DNA from: Shewanella psychromarinicola
GTDB lineage: Bacteria; Pseudomonadota; Gammaproteobacteria; Enterobacterales; Shewanellaceae
NCBI RefSeq assembly: GCF_003855155.1
Contig: NZ_CP034073.1
Location: 4,092,001-4,156,000 of the forward strand
DNA: 64,000 bases
Direction of reading: 5' to 3'
Shown: positions 40,397-50,734 of the stretch, in pieces
How positions within the stretch are numbered: the first letter of the stretch is position 1
Layout: each line of letters opens with the position of its first letter
Program-made: the position numbers and the translations under genes
The notes under the pieces: generated by a model
What the model was told of the DNA's origin: nothing
Databases searched by the model: none
The model's input: only the letters and a program-made list of their open reading frames with translations

Positions 40397-41923
40397 ATGG
40401 TTCAAAAAAAACGTAACCCGTTAGATGATGGACCCGAGTGGACATTTGATTTACTAAAACAATATCAACAAGAAATAGAAAAAGCAGCGGCTTTTTTTAA
40501 GCTTGATACTTACCCGAATCAAATTGAAATCATTACTGCAGAACAAATGATGGATGCATATGCAGGTATTGGGATGCCGATTGGTTATACTCATTGGTCA
40601 TTTGGAAAACGTTTTATCCAAACAGAACAAGGCTACAAACGTGGTCAAATGGGCTTGGCGTATGAAATTGTTATCAATTCAGACCCCTGCATTGCCTATT
40701 TAATGGAAGAAAATACCATCACCATGCAAGCGTTAGTTATGGCTCATGCTTGTTATGGACATAATAGTTTTTTTAAAAATAACTATTTGTTTAACACTTG
40801 GACTGATGCAAGCTCTATTATCGATTACTTAGTATTTGCTAAAAATTATATCCGTGAATGTGAATTACGTTATGGTGTTGAACAAGTCGAACTGATCTTA
40901 GATTCTTGCCATGCATTAATGAATTACGGTGTTGACCGCTATAAGCGTCCTGCTGAAGTGTCATTTAAAGAAGAACAAGCAAGACAACAAGAGCGAGAGA
41001 ATTATTTACAGAGCCAAGTAAATGACTTATGGCGAACGCTGCCGACATCACCACAAAAAGACAACCTTAAAACGACAGCCATTTTCCCCAGCGAACCCCA
41101 AGAGAATATTTTATATTTTATTGAAAAAAACGCGCCATTATTAGCCTCTTGGCAACGTGAATTAGTGCGCATTGTACGTAAAATGGCACAGTATTTTTAT
41201 CCACAAAAGCAGACCCAAGTCATGAATGAAGGTTGGGCGACTTTTTGGCATTACACTATCCTGAATCACTTATATGATACAGGTAAAGTCACCGACCGTT
41301 TTATGCTCGAATTTTTACAAAATCACACCGCGGTAGTCGCACAACCGGCCTACAATAGTCCTTCTTACAACGGAATTAATCCTTATGCATTAGGGTTTGC
41401 AATGTTTATCGACATCAAACGAATTTGTGAAACGCCAACGGATGAGGATAAAAAGTGGTTCCCAGATATAGCAGGTAGCGATTGGCTCACTACGGTTCAT
41501 TTTGCCATGGAGCACTTTAAAGATGAGAGTTTTATTAGCCAATATTTATCACCCAAAGTGATCCGTGACTTTAAATTATTTGGCGTTTTAGATGACCAAA
41601 AACGCAGTCAACTTTCAATATCAGCCATTCATGATGATCAAGGTTATCAAGACATTCGCAACATTTTATCGCAACAATATAACCTGTCGAATATAGAGCC
41701 CAATATTCAGGTGCAGAAAGTGCAAGTTGACGGTGATCGATCTATTATCTTACGGTACATTCCATTTGACAACATTCCGCTCGCAGACAACCATCAAGAG
41801 GTATTAAAACATTTGCATCGGTTATGGGGGTTTAACGTCACATTAGAACAAATTGATGACTCAGGCGACGTTAGCACACTCTCTACTTGCCCTGAAACAA
41901 AAGAGTACAGCATATCCACCTGA
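40397..41923 (+). CDS. ycgB: SpoVR family protein YcgB
   Basis: 508 residues, near E. coli YcgB (510). It starts KRNPLDDGPEWTFDLLKQYQ and has the SpoVR core (GMPIGYTHWSFGKRF, AYEIVINSDPCIAYLMEEN, AHACYGHNSFFKNNYLF, VMNEGWATFWHY). His and Glu clusters in it suggest a metal-bound enzyme, but no activity is established. Third gene of the yeaG-yeaH-ycgB operon, so probably part of the same stress response. Confidence 0.94.
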   Translation: MVQKKRNPLDDGPEWTFDLLKQYQQEIEKAAAFFKLDTYPNQIEIITAEQMMDAYAGIGMPIGYTHWSFGKRFIQTEQGYKRGQMGLAYEIVINSDPCIAYLMEENTITMQALVMAHACYGHNSFFKNNYLFNTWTDASSIIDYLVFAKNYIRECELRYGVEQVELILDSCHALMNYGVDRYKRPAEVSFKEEQARQQERENYLQSQVNDLWRTLPTSPQKDNLKTTAIFPSEPQENILYFIEKNAPLLASWQRELVRIVRKMAQYFYPQKQTQVMNEGWATFWHYTILNHLYDTGKVTDRFMLEFLQNHTAVVAQPAYNSPSYNGINPYALGFAMFIDIKRICETPTDEDKKWFPDIAGSDWLTTVHFAMEHFKDESFISQYLSPKVIRDFKLFGVLDDQKRSQLSISAIHDDQGYQDIRNILSQQYNLSNIEPNIQVQKVQVDGDRSIILRYIPFDNIPLADNHQEVLKHLHRLWGFNVTLEQIDDSGDVSTLSTCPETKEYSIST

Positions 41924-41961
41924 CCTAACTAAGCACAGATATTGAGCCATAATTAACAGAT

Positions 41962-41992
41962 AAAAAAACCAATCAATGTGATTGGTTTTTTT
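41962..41992. terminator. Strong bidirectional terminator
   Basis: A 14-bp stem AAAAAAACCAATCA/TGATTGGTTTTTTT with an ATG loop, between ycgB and the converging fadR. Confidence 0.95.
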
Positions 41993-42054
41993 ATATCTAT
42001 GATTCGATATCCCAAGCGGATTAAGCAAGGATCATGATTCACAACTAACGTTAA

Positions 42055-42774
42055 TTAGCTATTATCATGACCCATTTCAGCGGGCAAATCATCGCGCAGC
42101 TTTTGCCACATTTTGCCACTTTCAATACCATTAATACGCATTAGCGAAGGCACATCAGTATAATTTTTGTCTTTAGCTAGCGTTTCAAGTTTAAGATAAA
42201 AACGCATGGTTAATTCACGCGCTTCTTGGCTTGAAAAGTAATAGCGTCCAACACGATTGTAAAGGCCTTTGAATCCATTTAAAATCAAAACATACAATGG
42301 GTTGCCTGATGCAAAGGCTAATGTATGATGCAACTGATAATCAAATTCAGCATACGCTTCAGCCTCATTTTCTAAGCTGTGAATACCGGCCAAGACTTCA
42401 ACCACTTTTTCGGGATTGTGACGGATTGATGCCCGAAAATATATGTTACTGACGTTACCACGAGCAGCCATTAGTTGATCGACTAATAATGGAAAACCAT
42501 CAGGATTTAAATCAGCAATCGTCCCTAAAATATTCAACCCAGACGTTTCCCAAAAGTTATTCACTTGGGTAGGTTTACCATGTTGGATTTTCAACCAACC
42601 ATCTCGAGCAAGACGTTGTAGCACTTCTCTTAACGTCGTGCGAGTAACACCGATAAGTTCAGAAAGCTCACGTTCAGCAGGTAAAATGGAACCAGGTGGA
42701 AATTTGTTTTCCCAAATGGAACGAACAATATATTTCTCGGCAAAACTTGCTGGCCCTTTGGCATTGATGATCAT
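42055..42774 (-). CDS. fadR: Fatty-acid metabolism regulator FadR
   Basis: 239 residues, the same as E. coli FadR. The N-terminal winged helix reads ILPAERELSELIGVTRTTLR and EVLQRLARDGWLKIQHGKPT, almost identical to E. coli and so expected to bind the same operator. The C-terminal acyl-CoA-binding domain is clear (FDYQLHHTLAFASGNPLYVL, NGFKGLYNRVGRYYFSSQEA). It represses fatty-acid degradation and activates unsaturated fatty-acid synthesis genes in relatives. Divergent from nhaB, as in E. coli. A likely FadR site lies in its own promoter. Confidence 0.97.
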   Translation of the reverse strand: MIINAKGPASFAEKYIVRSIWENKFPPGSILPAERELSELIGVTRTTLREVLQRLARDGWLKIQHGKPTQVNNFWETSGLNILGTIADLNPDGFPLLVDQLMAARGNVSNIYFRASIRHNPEKVVEVLAGIHSLENEAEAYAEFDYQLHHTLAFASGNPLYVLILNGFKGLYNRVGRYYFSSQEARELTMRFYLKLETLAKDKNYTDVPSLMRINGIESGKMWQKLRDDLPAEMGHDNS

Positions 42775-43359
42775 CAGCCTTCATATCCTATTGCTAAACA
42801 ATGACGAAACTATTATTACTGATCATACCAGAGCGGTGGAAAATAAAAACCATTGTTTAATCACCACTCTCTTAACGATTGATTTTCGAACAACTCTAGT
42901 CTATTCAAATGTCATTAATTGAATGCACATCACATTAAACCACTGTAATCATGAACATATCAGCAATTTAAGTCATAAAACCAAACAGATTTAGTATATA
43001 CTGATGTAGATATTTTATTATCTTTATGTTGTTTTTTTTACCAAATAACAACGTTACAATTCGATTTTTTTTAGGCTACACTATCGATAAAATAACAGCC
43101 ATGCAGCGTTAGCCACATACATTCTTGTACTAACTCATTGTTTGCTATATCAAGATATCGTTATTAAACAGAAAATAATGGGTCATAATCCTCTATTTAT
43201 CGAATGGCATTTTAACTCAATTAACCAAAAATTGATTTTTATCAAGTTTTCGAATGTGAGTTGCCTCTATTCTTCCGAATCTGTTAAACATAATGATGTG
43301 TTGTAAGCTATCAAATATGGTATCCATACCGTCACAATAACAATATCGGAGAGGCTACT
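42775..43359. other. fadR-nhaB divergent promoter region
   Basis: About 585 bp, AT-rich, without a gene. It contains the likely FadR operator at 42817-42833. A good plus-strand promoter match is TTACAA (43054-43059), 17-base spacer, TACACT (43077-43082), about 280 bp before nhaB. GGAGAGG precedes the nhaB ATG. Confidence 0.6.
42817..42833 (-). promoter_or_regulatory. Likely FadR operator
   Basis: On the minus strand CTCTGGTATGATCAGTA matches the E. coli FadR site TCTGGTACGACCAG at 12 of its 14 central positions. It lies 43-59 bp upstream of the fadR start codon, so FadR probably controls its own gene. Confidence 0.65.
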
Positions 43360-44964
43360 ATGCCTGTAACCAGAGGTAAGGCGTTGTTTGTCAATTTTTT
43401 AGGCAAATCACCTAAATGGTACAAATACGCAATTTTGGCGTTTTTAGTAATTAATCCCCTGCTGTTTTTTTATGTCAGTCCATTTTTCGCCGGCTGGGTT
43501 TTAGTGGTTGAATTTATTTTCACCCTTGCCATGGCGCTTAAATGTTATCCATTGCAACCCGGTGGTTTGTTAGCCATACAAGCCGTAATTATCGGTATGA
43601 CATCTGCCTCACAGGTTCTTCATGAAATTGAAGCCAACTTAGAAGTTTTATTACTCTTGATCTTTATGGTCGCCGGTATTTACTTTATGAAACAGTTACT
43701 ACTGTTCGTATTTACCAAAATGATCACAAAAGTGCGTTCTAAAATTATCGTGTCCTTGATGTTTTGTATTGCATCAGCTTTTTTGTCTGCGTTTTTAGAT
43801 GCCTTAACGGTCATCGCGGTTATTATTGCTGTTGCAGTAGGTTTTTACTCTATCTATCACAAAGTCGCGTCAGGCAAGAGTTTTAGTGATGGTAACAGTG
43901 ACGATGCTAGTCATGACCATACTTCTGAAACAACTGGACAGCTTGACCACGATGAATTGGAAGCGTTCCGAGCCTTTTTACGTAACTTATTAATGCACTC
44001 AGGTATTGGTACCGCGTTAGGTGGTGTATGTACCATGGTTGGTGAACCACAAAACTTGATCATTGCTGCGCAGGCCCATTGGCAATTTGGCGAATTCTTT
44101 CTACGAATGTCCCCAGTGACCATGCCTGTATTGGTTGCGGGTATATTGACTTGTTTTCTTGTCGAAAAATTCAAAGTTTTTGGTTATGGCGCTCAATTAC
44201 CCGACGCTGTACACCGTATTTTATCTGATTATGCAGCCCATGAAGACTCGCACCGAACAGATCAAGATAAAATGAAACTGGTTGTCCAAGCCTTAATTGG
44301 TGTTTGGTTAATTGCAGGCTTGGCACTTCACTTAGCTTCTGTTGGCCTCATTGGTTTATCTGTTATTATTTTAACCACTGCATTTAATGGCGTTACTGAT
44401 GAACATGCGCTCGGAAAAGCTTTTGAAGAAGCACTGCCTTTCACTGCATTATTAGCGGTATTTTTTGCCATTGTTGGTGTGATCATTGACCAGGATCTGT
44501 TTGCACCAGTTATCCAGTGGGCATTAGGTTATGAAGGAAATATGCAGTTAGTGATTTTCTACATTGCTAACGGCTTATTGTCTATGGTCAGTGATAACGT
44601 GTTTGTGGGTACTGTTTACATTAATGAAGTAAAAGCTGCATTGATGAGTGGCCAAATCACTCGAGACCAATTTGACTTGCTTGCGGTGGCGATTAATACC
44701 GGTACTAACCTGCCTTCAGTAGCAACGCCGAATGGACAAGCTGCATTCTTGTTCTTGTTAACGTCGGCTATAGCACCGTTAATTCGCTTGTCTTATGGCC
44801 GTATGGTATGGATGGCTTTACCTTATACCATTGTATTATCTATTGTCGGTGTATTGGCTATTGAAACCGGTTTCTTAGTCGATATGACTAATATGCTCTA
44901 TGAAACTCAATTATTAATCCACCACTCAGCCAAAGACATCACTGGTGCTGCAATGGGTCATTAA
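43360..44964 (+). CDS. nhaB: Sodium/proton antiporter NhaB
   Basis: 534-residue inner-membrane Na+/H+ antiporter. Clear family features: [20 protein letters not shown] at the start, [40 protein letters not shown], and [20 protein letters not shown] hydrophilic loop with His and Asp (about 175-205) is predicted to be cytoplasmic. It exports sodium in marine and enteric bacteria. Adjacent and divergent to fadR as in E. coli; a terminator follows. Confidence 0.96.
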   Translation: MPVTRGKALFVNFLGKSPKWYKYAILAFLVINPLLFFYVSPFFAGWVLVVEFIFTLAMALKCYPLQPGGLLAIQAVIIGMTSASQVLHEIEANLEVLLLLIFMVAGIYFMKQLLLFVFTKMITKVRSKIIVSLMFCIASAFLSAFLDALTVIAVIIAVAVGFYSIYHKVASGKSFSDGNSDDASHDHTSETTGQLDHDELEAFRAFLRNLLMHSGIGTALGGVCTMVGEPQNLIIAAQAHWQFGEFFLRMSPVTMPVLVAGILTCFLVEKFKVFGYGAQLPDAVHRILSDYAAHEDSHRTDQDKMKLVVQALIGVWLIAGLALHLASVGLIGLSVIILTTAFNGVTDEHALGKAFEEALPFTALLAVFFAIVGVIIDQDLFAPVIQWALGYEGNMQLVIFYIANGLLSMVSDNVFVGTVYINEVKAALMSGQITRDQFDLLAVAINTGTNLPSVATPNGQAAFLFLLTSAIAPLIRLSYGRMVWMALPYTIVLSIVGVLAIETGFLVDMTNMLYETQLLIHHSAKDITGAAMGH

Positions 44965-45023
44965 TTAAATCTCGTTATTGGACTTAGCAGTTAAATTATC
45001 TTAAAGTCTCTACAGTCTATTAG

Positions 45024-45050
45024 AACACCCTCATTTGAGGGTGTTTTTTT
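45024..45050 (+). terminator. Terminator after nhaB
   Basis: AACACCCTCA and TGAGGGTGTT form a 10-bp stem, then a run of T. Confidence 0.95.
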
Positions 45051-45078
45051 CTATCACAACGTTTATTAGGAACTGAAA

Positions 45079-45588
45079 TTGTCGCAATTACAGCAGTTTT
45101 GTCGTAGCCGTATTTCTTGGGGTTTATTGTTATTATCCGCTATTGGGCTAGAGTTAGCGGCCCTATTTTTTCAATATGGCATGGATCTAGCGCCTTGTGT
45201 GATGTGCATTTACATCCGAGTTGCGGTACTCGGTATTTTTCTGGCTGGGCTTATAGGCATGCTACAACCTGAAGTGTGGTTTTTACGCCTAGTAGGTATG
45301 GTCGGTTGGGCAATCTCTGCTGTGTGGGGCTTACAATTAGCGTATGAATTAAATGATATGCAGGTTAATCCGTCACCTTTTGCTACTTGCTCTTTTTACC
45401 CTGAGTTCCCCAGCTTTATGCCATTGGACACATGGTTGCCTTCAGTATTCTCGCCGACAGGCATGTGCAGTGACTCACCATGGTCATGGCTTTCTGTTAG
45501 CATGGCCCAGTGGATGATGGTTGGTTTTGCTGTTTATTGTGTAATCTGGTTATTAATGTTGTTGCCGGCGCTTAAACCAGCAAGATAA
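45079..45588 (+). CDS. dsbB: Disulfide bond formation protein DsbB
   Basis: 169-residue inner-membrane quinone reductase that reoxidises DsbA. Four membrane segments, with the two periplasmic disulfide pairs in place: Cys40/Cys43 (LAPCVMCIYIR) and Cys104/Cys130 (ATCSFYPEF, PTGMCSDSPW). Translation starts at TTG with AGGA upstream. It lies after nhaB as in many gammaproteobacteria and has its own terminator. Confidence 0.96.
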   Translation: MSQLQQFCRSRISWGLLLLSAIGLELAALFFQYGMDLAPCVMCIYIRVAVLGIFLAGLIGMLQPEVWFLRLVGMVGWAISAVWGLQLAYELNDMQVNPSPFATCSFYPEFPSFMPLDTWLPSVFSPTGMCSDSPWSWLSVSMAQWMMVGFAVYCVIWLLMLLPALKPAR

Positions 45589-45625
45589 ACCAGCAAAAGT
45601 AAGCGTGAAGAGTAAATTAAGCATC

Positions 45626-45648
45626 AAAAGACCTCATTGAGGTCTTTT
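45626..45648 (+). terminator. Terminator after dsbB
   Basis: AAAAGACCTC (45626-45635) pairs with GAGGTCTTTT (45639-45648). Confidence 0.85.
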
Positions 45649-45747
45649 GGCTTTTATAGCCTTTGCTGGGCTTAAGATAGGGCGGATTAGGTTATAACCG
45701 GACTATTTCAGCTATTTATATCCCGAACAGGTGTTTTATTGCACTTA

Positions 45748-46194
45748 TTATTCAATGTCCAATAATGGCCACAATACAATACAGTCTTCTAAATATTTCA
45801 CTTTCATTTCATTGACGGTTTTGCCTTGTACCGAAATACCCGCGCTGTGCATGGCCTCTTTACTTCCTGTCAGCAACGGATGCCAACTCGGTAAACCTTT
45901 ACCAAGATGCAAGCGACGGTATGCACAACTGTCAGGTAACCAAGTCAACTCAGCGATATTTTCTGGAGTAATAGCTGTACATTCAGGAACATAAGTAAAG
46001 CGATCAAGGTAACTACGGCAACCACAGGTGTCGTTGTCTAATAGATGGCATGCTGCCTTAGTGTAATAAAGTTCATCGGTATCATCATCGATGATTTTAT
46101 TTAAACAGCATTTACCGCAGCCGTCACAAAGTGACTCCCATTGTTCGGGTGTCATGTTTTCTAAAGGTGTGGTTGTCCAAAACTGAGTCATCAT
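45748..46194 (-). CDS. ycgN: YcgN family cysteine-cluster protein (UPF0260)
   Basis: 148 residues. Cysteine clusters typical of the family: [15 protein letters not shown] near residue 22, [10 protein letters not shown] near 53-60, PECTAI and DSCAYRRL later, with the conserved [11 protein letters not shown]. They could bind zinc or an iron-sulfur cluster; the role is unknown. Two adjacent ATGs (46194, 46191) are possible starts. First in a minus-strand group with the MltB-like and ycgL genes. Confidence 0.92.
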   Translation of the reverse strand: MMTQFWTTTPLENMTPEQWESLCDGCGKCCLNKIIDDDTDELYYTKAACHLLDNDTCGCRSYLDRFTYVPECTAITPENIAELTWLPDSCAYRRLHLGKGLPSWHPLLTGSKEAMHSAGISVQGKTVNEMKVKYLEDCIVLWPLLDIE

Positions 46195-46256
46195 TTTCTA
46201 TCTATAGTAACTTTTTATCGAAATTTGACCGCATTTTACACCGAAAACACCTCAGT

Positions 46257-47225
46257 TTACTGTTTAATTCTCTCAGAGAGGTAAGTTATCGCTAAGGTAT
46301 CGTACAAAGTGTCATTGAATTGATGCAATAAACGGAAGTTATCGTACACCAAATATAAGCGCCCTTTCGGTCCATCAGGCACAATTAATGACACATCCAT
46401 GTCGTTTCGTTGCGGTAAGTCATTACCATTGAAGCGTCTGACACCGTAGGCTTGCCACTGTGGGAATGTGTGATGAGTGCTTAAACCATGCAAATTAGGA
46501 TCTAACATCATGGTGGCTTTTACCTGTCGCCCCCATGTAGAATCATATTGCCACCCTTGTTGGTGCAACATATTCGCCGTTGATGCAAAGGCATCATCCA
46601 TGCTGTTCCAGACATCGATTATACCGTTATTGTCGGCATCGACACCGTACTTTAGTAATTGGCTCGGCATTATTTGCATCTGTCCCATCGCCCCAGATGA
46701 GGAACTGAGCAATAAATCCTCAGTTATATTTGTCTGCTCGATTAACTTAAGCGCAGCAATAAATTCGTTAATGTAGAATGCTTCTTTATCACCTTTATAT
46801 GCGAGTGAGGCTAATACAGATAGTCCAGGGAAACGACCCGGACGCTCTCCAAAACGAGAGTTCATGCCCCATAACGCCATAAGGAAACGAGGCTGAACTT
46901 GATAAGTTCGACTCAAGTCATTTATTTGGGGTTCATGCTGCTGAAACATCGCTCTAGCGGTGCTGACAGTAATTTCTGGAACAGCTTGGGGGATAAAGTA
47001 CTCTAAGGATGTCGATGGTTGTAAGTCGGTGCTGAAATTGGCTTTTTTGAATATTTTAATATTAGCAATATAGCGTTCTGCTGTAAGTTGATTAACGCCA
47101 GCGGCTATCGACTTCTGTTGAAGCTGTAACAGGTAGTCAGTAAATTCACGATGGCTGTATTCAGCCATCAAGATATTAGAACAAAAGAAGTAAAAAAATA
47201 CGCTTAAAATGATTTTTTGAATCAT
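46257..47225 (-). CDS. MltB-like lytic transglycosylase, catalytic Glu replaced
   Basis: 322 residues with a signal peptide (1-21) and the family 3 transglycosylase fold: SSSSGAMGQMQIMPSQLLKYGVDADNNG, a DVWNSMDDAFASTANMLHQQGW block and a C-terminal peptidoglycan-binding-like end. In active members the loop reads roughly (A/L)xWGxE(S/T)xxG. Here it is ALWGMNSRFGERPG, with Asn122 where the acid should be (codon AAC). The rest of the site is intact, so the protein may bind but not cut glycan, or may use another acid. The alignment is by eye. Downstream of ycgN's own strand and close to ycgL. Confidence 0.82.
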   Translation of the reverse strand: MIQKIILSVFFYFFCSNILMAEYSHREFTDYLLQLQQKSIAAGVNQLTAERYIANIKIFKKANFSTDLQPSTSLEYFIPQAVPEITVSTARAMFQQHEPQINDLSRTYQVQPRFLMALWGMNSRFGERPGRFPGLSVLASLAYKGDKEAFYINEFIAALKLIEQTNITEDLLLSSSSGAMGQMQIMPSQLLKYGVDADNNGIIDVWNSMDDAFASTANMLHQQGWQYDSTWGRQVKATMMLDPNLHGLSTHHTFPQWQAYGVRRFNGNDLPQRNDMDVSLIVPDGPKGRLYLVYDNFRLLHQFNDTLYDTLAITYLSERIKQ

Positions 47226-47256
47226 ATTAGTCTTGATTACTCCTTTGAGAATGAGC

Positions 47257-47550
47257 TTATTTCTTAAGGGCTACTGTCTTAAGAGCTAATTCTTGTTTGT
47301 GTTGTTCGAGTAAATTAACTTGCGGTGGCGGTATTTGTAAGTAAAAGCCTTGTTCAGCCAATGCAGACTTCACTTTGTTAATATCAGCGATACCTAAGTG
47401 AGTTCGTTTAGATAATGGGACAATCATTACTAATGTAGGCGTGCCGAACATTTCCATTAACGACTCAGGAACCTCATCAAAAACATCACGTTTTTTAACA
47501 AAAAGGTAAGTATCTGCTCTTCGACCACTTTTATATACTGCACATATCAT
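47257..47550 (-). CDS. ycgL: YcgL domain protein
   Basis: 97 residues when started at the ATG at 47550, MICAVYKSGRRADTYLFVKK, the usual family start (M-x-C-A-V-Y-K-S). The family continues as FGTPTLVMIVPLSKRTHLGI and IPPPQVNLLEQHK. The role is unknown; it accompanies minCDE and rnd across gammaproteobacteria and is divergent from minC here. A longer start at 47589 lacks conservation. Confidence 0.92.
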   Translation of the reverse strand: MICAVYKSGRRADTYLFVKKRDVFDEVPESLMEMFGTPTLVMIVPLSKRTHLGIADINKVKSALAEQGFYLQIPPPQVNLLEQHKQELALKTVALKK

Positions 47551-47669
47551 TTTAGTGTAAATTTCCAAAGGTTCAAACTTGATAGTCAACTGAGCACACT
47601 ATAACATGGTGAGACAAGAAAATAATTGTAAATCAGTTTATCACTGAAGTATTGGAGAATCACGCCGAG

Positions 47670-48335
47670 ATGGCTAAAGAAAATCTCGAATTAAAGGCCA
47701 CGTCTTTTACATTGTCAGTGCTGCATATTAATCATAACGATCTCGATATCATAGCATCTGAATTAGACTCAAAATTGGCTCAAGCTCCTCAGTTCTTTTT
47801 GGGCGCACCCTTGGTATTAAATTTATCTGCCATTCAGCATTCCCACATAGATTTCAATGCGCTAAAACAATTATTAATTGACCGAAATCTTATTATTGTT
47901 GGCATTACCGACGCAAGCCCAGCGCAAATTGAACAAGCAAAGTGCATGGCTATTGCCGTGGTAAAGTCGGGCAAACAAGCCCGTAAAGCAGAGTTGCCTA
48001 AACGGGCAACCAAAATTATTAAGCAAAATGTGCGTTCTGGACAACAAATATACGCACAAAATGCTGATTTAATCATTTTTGGTGCGGTTGGTAATGGCGC
48101 AGAAGTCATTGCAGATGGTAGCATTCATATATATGGCGCTCTTCGTGGCAAGGCCATGGCTGGCGCAGCGGGAGATAATCAAAGTGTGATTATCGCTAAC
48201 TCGTTAGAAGCAGAATTAGTATCGATTGCTGGACAGTATTGGTTGACTGAACATTTGCAACAATACGATCTAAGCCAAAGAGGCTGTGTTCGCCTTGATG
48301 GCGCATCCCTCACTGTTGAATCATTGCCCCAATAA
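47670..48335 (+). CDS. minC: Septum site-determining protein MinC
   Basis: 221 residues from the ATG at 47670. MinC inhibits FtsZ assembly away from mid-cell. The N-terminal domain ([21 protein letters not shown]) is followed by a linker and the C-terminal beta-helix with [40 protein letters not shown] and the MinD-binding RSGQ (in [10 protein letters not shown]). An upstream TTG at 47652 is less likely. First gene of minCDE. Confidence 0.96.
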   Translation: MAKENLELKATSFTLSVLHINHNDLDIIASELDSKLAQAPQFFLGAPLVLNLSAIQHSHIDFNALKQLLIDRNLIIVGITDASPAQIEQAKCMAIAVVKSGKQARKAELPKRATKIIKQNVRSGQQIYAQNADLIIFGAVGNGAEVIADGSIHIYGALRGKAMAGAAGDNQSVIIANSLEAELVSIAGQYWLTEHLQQYDLSQRGCVRLDGASLTVESLPQ

Positions 48336-48362
48336 TCGGCAAATACAAGGACATAAAAATAA

Positions 48363-49172
48363 ATGGCACAAATTATTGTTGTCACATCAGGTAAAGGCGG
48401 TGTGGGTAAAACAACATCCAGTGCAGCAATTGCCACCGGATTGGCCTTAAAAGGAAAAAAAACCGTTGTTATCGATTTTGATATCGGTTTACGCAACCTT
48501 GATTTGATAATGGGTTGTGAACGCAGAGTTGTATATGATTTTGTCAACGTTATCAATGGTGAAGCCAATTTAAACCAAGCATTAATTAAAGATAAACGCT
48601 GTGATAAACTGTTTATTTTACCCGCGTCTCAAACACGCGATAAAGATGCGCTAACGAAAGAAGGCGTGGGTCGAGTACTTGACAATTTAACAAAAGATTT
48701 CGATTATATTGTGTGTGATTCCCCTGCGGGGATTGAACAAGGTGCAATGATGGCACTTTACTTTGCTGACATTGCGATTGTGACCACCAATCCAGAGGTT
48801 AGCTCAGTACGTGACTCTGACCGTATTTTAGGTATGCTACAGAGTCGCTCACGTCGTGCTGAATTATCTCTGGAACCGATTAAAGAATATTTACTGTTAA
48901 CTCGCTACTCTCCTGCCAGAGTCAGAACAGGTGAAATGCTCAGCGTTGAAGATGTGAAGGAAATCTTAGCCATTGAATTGCTAGGTGTGATCCCTGAATC
49001 TCAATCGGTACTGAAAGCATCAAACTCAGGAGTACCAGTCATTATTGATCAAGAAAGTGATGCAGGTTTAGCATACGGCGATACCGTTGCGCGCTTATTA
49101 GGTGACGATGTGCCGGTTCGATTTATCACAGAAGAAAAAAAGGGATTCCTTAAAAGGATATTTGGGAGCTAA
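48363..49172 (+). CDS. minD: Septum site-determining ATPase MinD
   Basis: 269 residues. Deviant Walker A is [13 protein letters not shown] (residues 8-20). Walker B-like residues are in [19 protein letters not shown]. The amphipathic membrane-targeting helix is at the extreme C-terminus ([13 protein letters not shown]). MinD recruits MinC to the membrane and oscillates with MinE. It begins 27 bp after minC and ends 2 bp before minE. Confidence 0.98.
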   Translation: MAQIIVVTSGKGGVGKTTSSAAIATGLALKGKKTVVIDFDIGLRNLDLIMGCERRVVYDFVNVINGEANLNQALIKDKRCDKLFILPASQTRDKDALTKEGVGRVLDNLTKDFDYIVCDSPAGIEQGAMMALYFADIAIVTTNPEVSSVRDSDRILGMLQSRSRRAELSLEPIKEYLLLTRYSPARVRTGEMLSVEDVKEILAIELLGVIPESQSVLKASNSGVPVIIDQESDAGLAYGDTVARLLGDDVPVRFITEEKKGFLKRIFGS

Positions 49173-49174
49173 TT

Positions 49175-49435
49175 ATGTCGATACTTGATTATTTTAGAAG
49201 CAGTAAAAAGCCCAATACCGCATCATTGGCAAAGGAACGATTACAAATTATTGTGGCTCATCAGCGTGGAGAACGCGGTATACCTGATTATTTTCCAAAG
49301 ATGAAACAAGAAATCATCGAAGTTATCCGAAAATATGTCCAAATATCAGAAGACCAAGTGTCTGTGCAGTTAGACCAAAATGACGACAATTTATCGGTTT
49401 TAGAGCTTAACGTCACCTTACCTGATACTAAGTAA
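49175..49435 (+). CDS. minE: Cell-division topological specificity factor MinE
   Basis: 86 residues. The membrane-targeting start is [10 protein letters not shown], and the anti-MinCD segment follows as [18 protein letters not shown]. The C-terminal domain forms the topological dimer ([10 protein letters not shown]). It drives MinD release and pole-to-pole oscillation. Last gene of minCDE, with a strong terminator after it. Confidence 0.97.
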   Translation: MSILDYFRSSKKPNTASLAKERLQIIVAHQRGERGIPDYFPKMKQEIIEVIRKYVQISEDQVSVQLDQNDDNLSVLELNVTLPDTK

Positions 49436-49473
49436 CTATCACTGGTTGAGATTAAATCGCTAGGACAAAATAA

Positions 49474-49511
49474 CAAAAAGGATACTTGCAGCAATGCAAG
49501 TATCCTTTTTA
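49474..49511. terminator. Bidirectional terminator after minE
   Basis: A 16-bp stem (AAAAAGGATACTTGCA and TGCAAGTATCCTTTTT) with a GCAA tetraloop serves minE and the converging rnd. Confidence 0.95.
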
Positions 49512-49530
49512 GTTTGATGATCTTATTGCA

Positions 49531-50643
49531 TTAATTGAAACGTACTCGCGCTAGCAAATCACCGATCAACATTCCTCGCCAACCACTTAGTAGCAAAGGT
49601 GTTGAGGTCGTTTTATTATTGAAAAGCCATAACAAAAACTCATGAATATGGCGTTTAGAACCAACAAATTCTAATGCAACATTTTCTCGCTCACATAATT
49701 CAGTCAAGACGTTCTTAACCTCTTTAAAAGCTGATTTATAACCAGGTTTAAGCGCAACAATATCAACTTCTTCAGGTAGATTAACTAAATCTGCAGTCGC
49801 CATTACCGTTAATAAGTCTTTGCCATGAATACGTTTTTCTTGATCCGTTAAATCATTTAATTGAGCTAATTCTGCTAACGTGGTCGGTTGTTTTTTGGCT
49901 AATGCAATTAATGCATGATCTTTTACCACAAAACCGAGCGCAAGATTACGGCTTACCGCTTTGTTTAAGCGCCATTTAGCCAATACTTTTAAATAGGCTA
50001 ATTGCTGACTCGATAGCTGAAAGGCATTTTTTACTTTAAGGTAAACGCTGTCGCCTTCTGGCAATGACAAACGCCCTTCAGTCATGCGCTGACCTTCTTC
50101 AAACAACCATTCAATACGATTGTTTGCCGCAAGTTTCTCTTGGAGCTGTGGATATAATTGATACAAATAAAACACATCATTGGCTGCATAGTGTAATTGT
50201 GCTTCAGTGAGTGGACGTTTCATCCAATCGGTACGTGACTCGCCTTTATCTATTTCAACTTGCAAGCATGCATCGACTAGTTTGGCATATCCTAAACCGT
50301 GGCCGAAACCGGCAAGACTAGCAGCTATTTGGCTATCAAATAATGGGCTAGGTTGGCATTCACCGTAATGAGCAAACACCTCAAGATCTTCACTGCATGA
50401 ATGCACTAACTTAACAACATTCGGGTTAGTTAATAATTGCCAAAAAGGGCTTAAATCGGTAATCGCGACCGGATCAATTAATGCTAAGGTCTTGCCATCG
50501 TAGGCTTGAATAAGACCTAATTTAGCATAATAGGTTCGAGTGCGGACAAACTCAGTATCGAGCACCAATAAGGTGCTTTGTTGGTATTGTTCAACTAATG
50601 ACAATAAGCTGGCATCATCATTGATATATTCAAACGTTAACAA
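49531..50643 (-). CDS. rnd: Ribonuclease D
   Basis: 370 residues. The DEDD exonuclease domain is seen in VLDTEFVRTRTYYAKLGLIQ (Asp/Glu pair), HSCSEDLEVFAHYG (second Asp) and LHYAANDVFYLYQLY (Tyr/Asp pair), followed by the HRDC domain (SQQLAYLKVLAKWRLNKAVS). It trims tRNA and other RNA 3' ends. It faces minE. The spacing to fadD (91 bp) includes a terminator for fadD. Confidence 0.94.
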   Translation of the reverse strand: MLTFEYINDDASLLSLVEQYQQSTLLVLDTEFVRTRTYYAKLGLIQAYDGKTLALIDPVAITDLSPFWQLLTNPNVVKLVHSCSEDLEVFAHYGECQPSPLFDSQIAASLAGFGHGLGYAKLVDACLQVEIDKGESRTDWMKRPLTEAQLHYAANDVFYLYQLYPQLQEKLAANNRIEWLFEEGQRMTEGRLSLPEGDSVYLKVKNAFQLSSQQLAYLKVLAKWRLNKAVSRNLALGFVVKDHALIALAKKQPTTLAELAQLNDLTDQEKRIHGKDLLTVMATADLVNLPEEVDIVALKPGYKSAFKEVKNVLTELCERENVALEFVGSKRHIHEFLLWLFNNKTTSTPLLLSGWRGMLIGDLLARVRFN

Positions 50644-50706
50644 AATAGGCTCCGCTAAAAAGAGATGTGGGCCATGGCAGTCAACTGAGAATAGCTAAGC
50701 ATAAAA

Positions 50707-50730
50707 AAAGCCGGCTCAGTTGCCGGCTTT
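50707..50730 (-). terminator. Terminator after fadD
   Basis: AAAGCCGGC (50707-50715) pairs with GCCGGCTTT (50722-50730), with a T tract on the minus strand (seen as A run at 50703-50709). Confidence 0.9.
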
Positions 50731-50734
50731 GATT

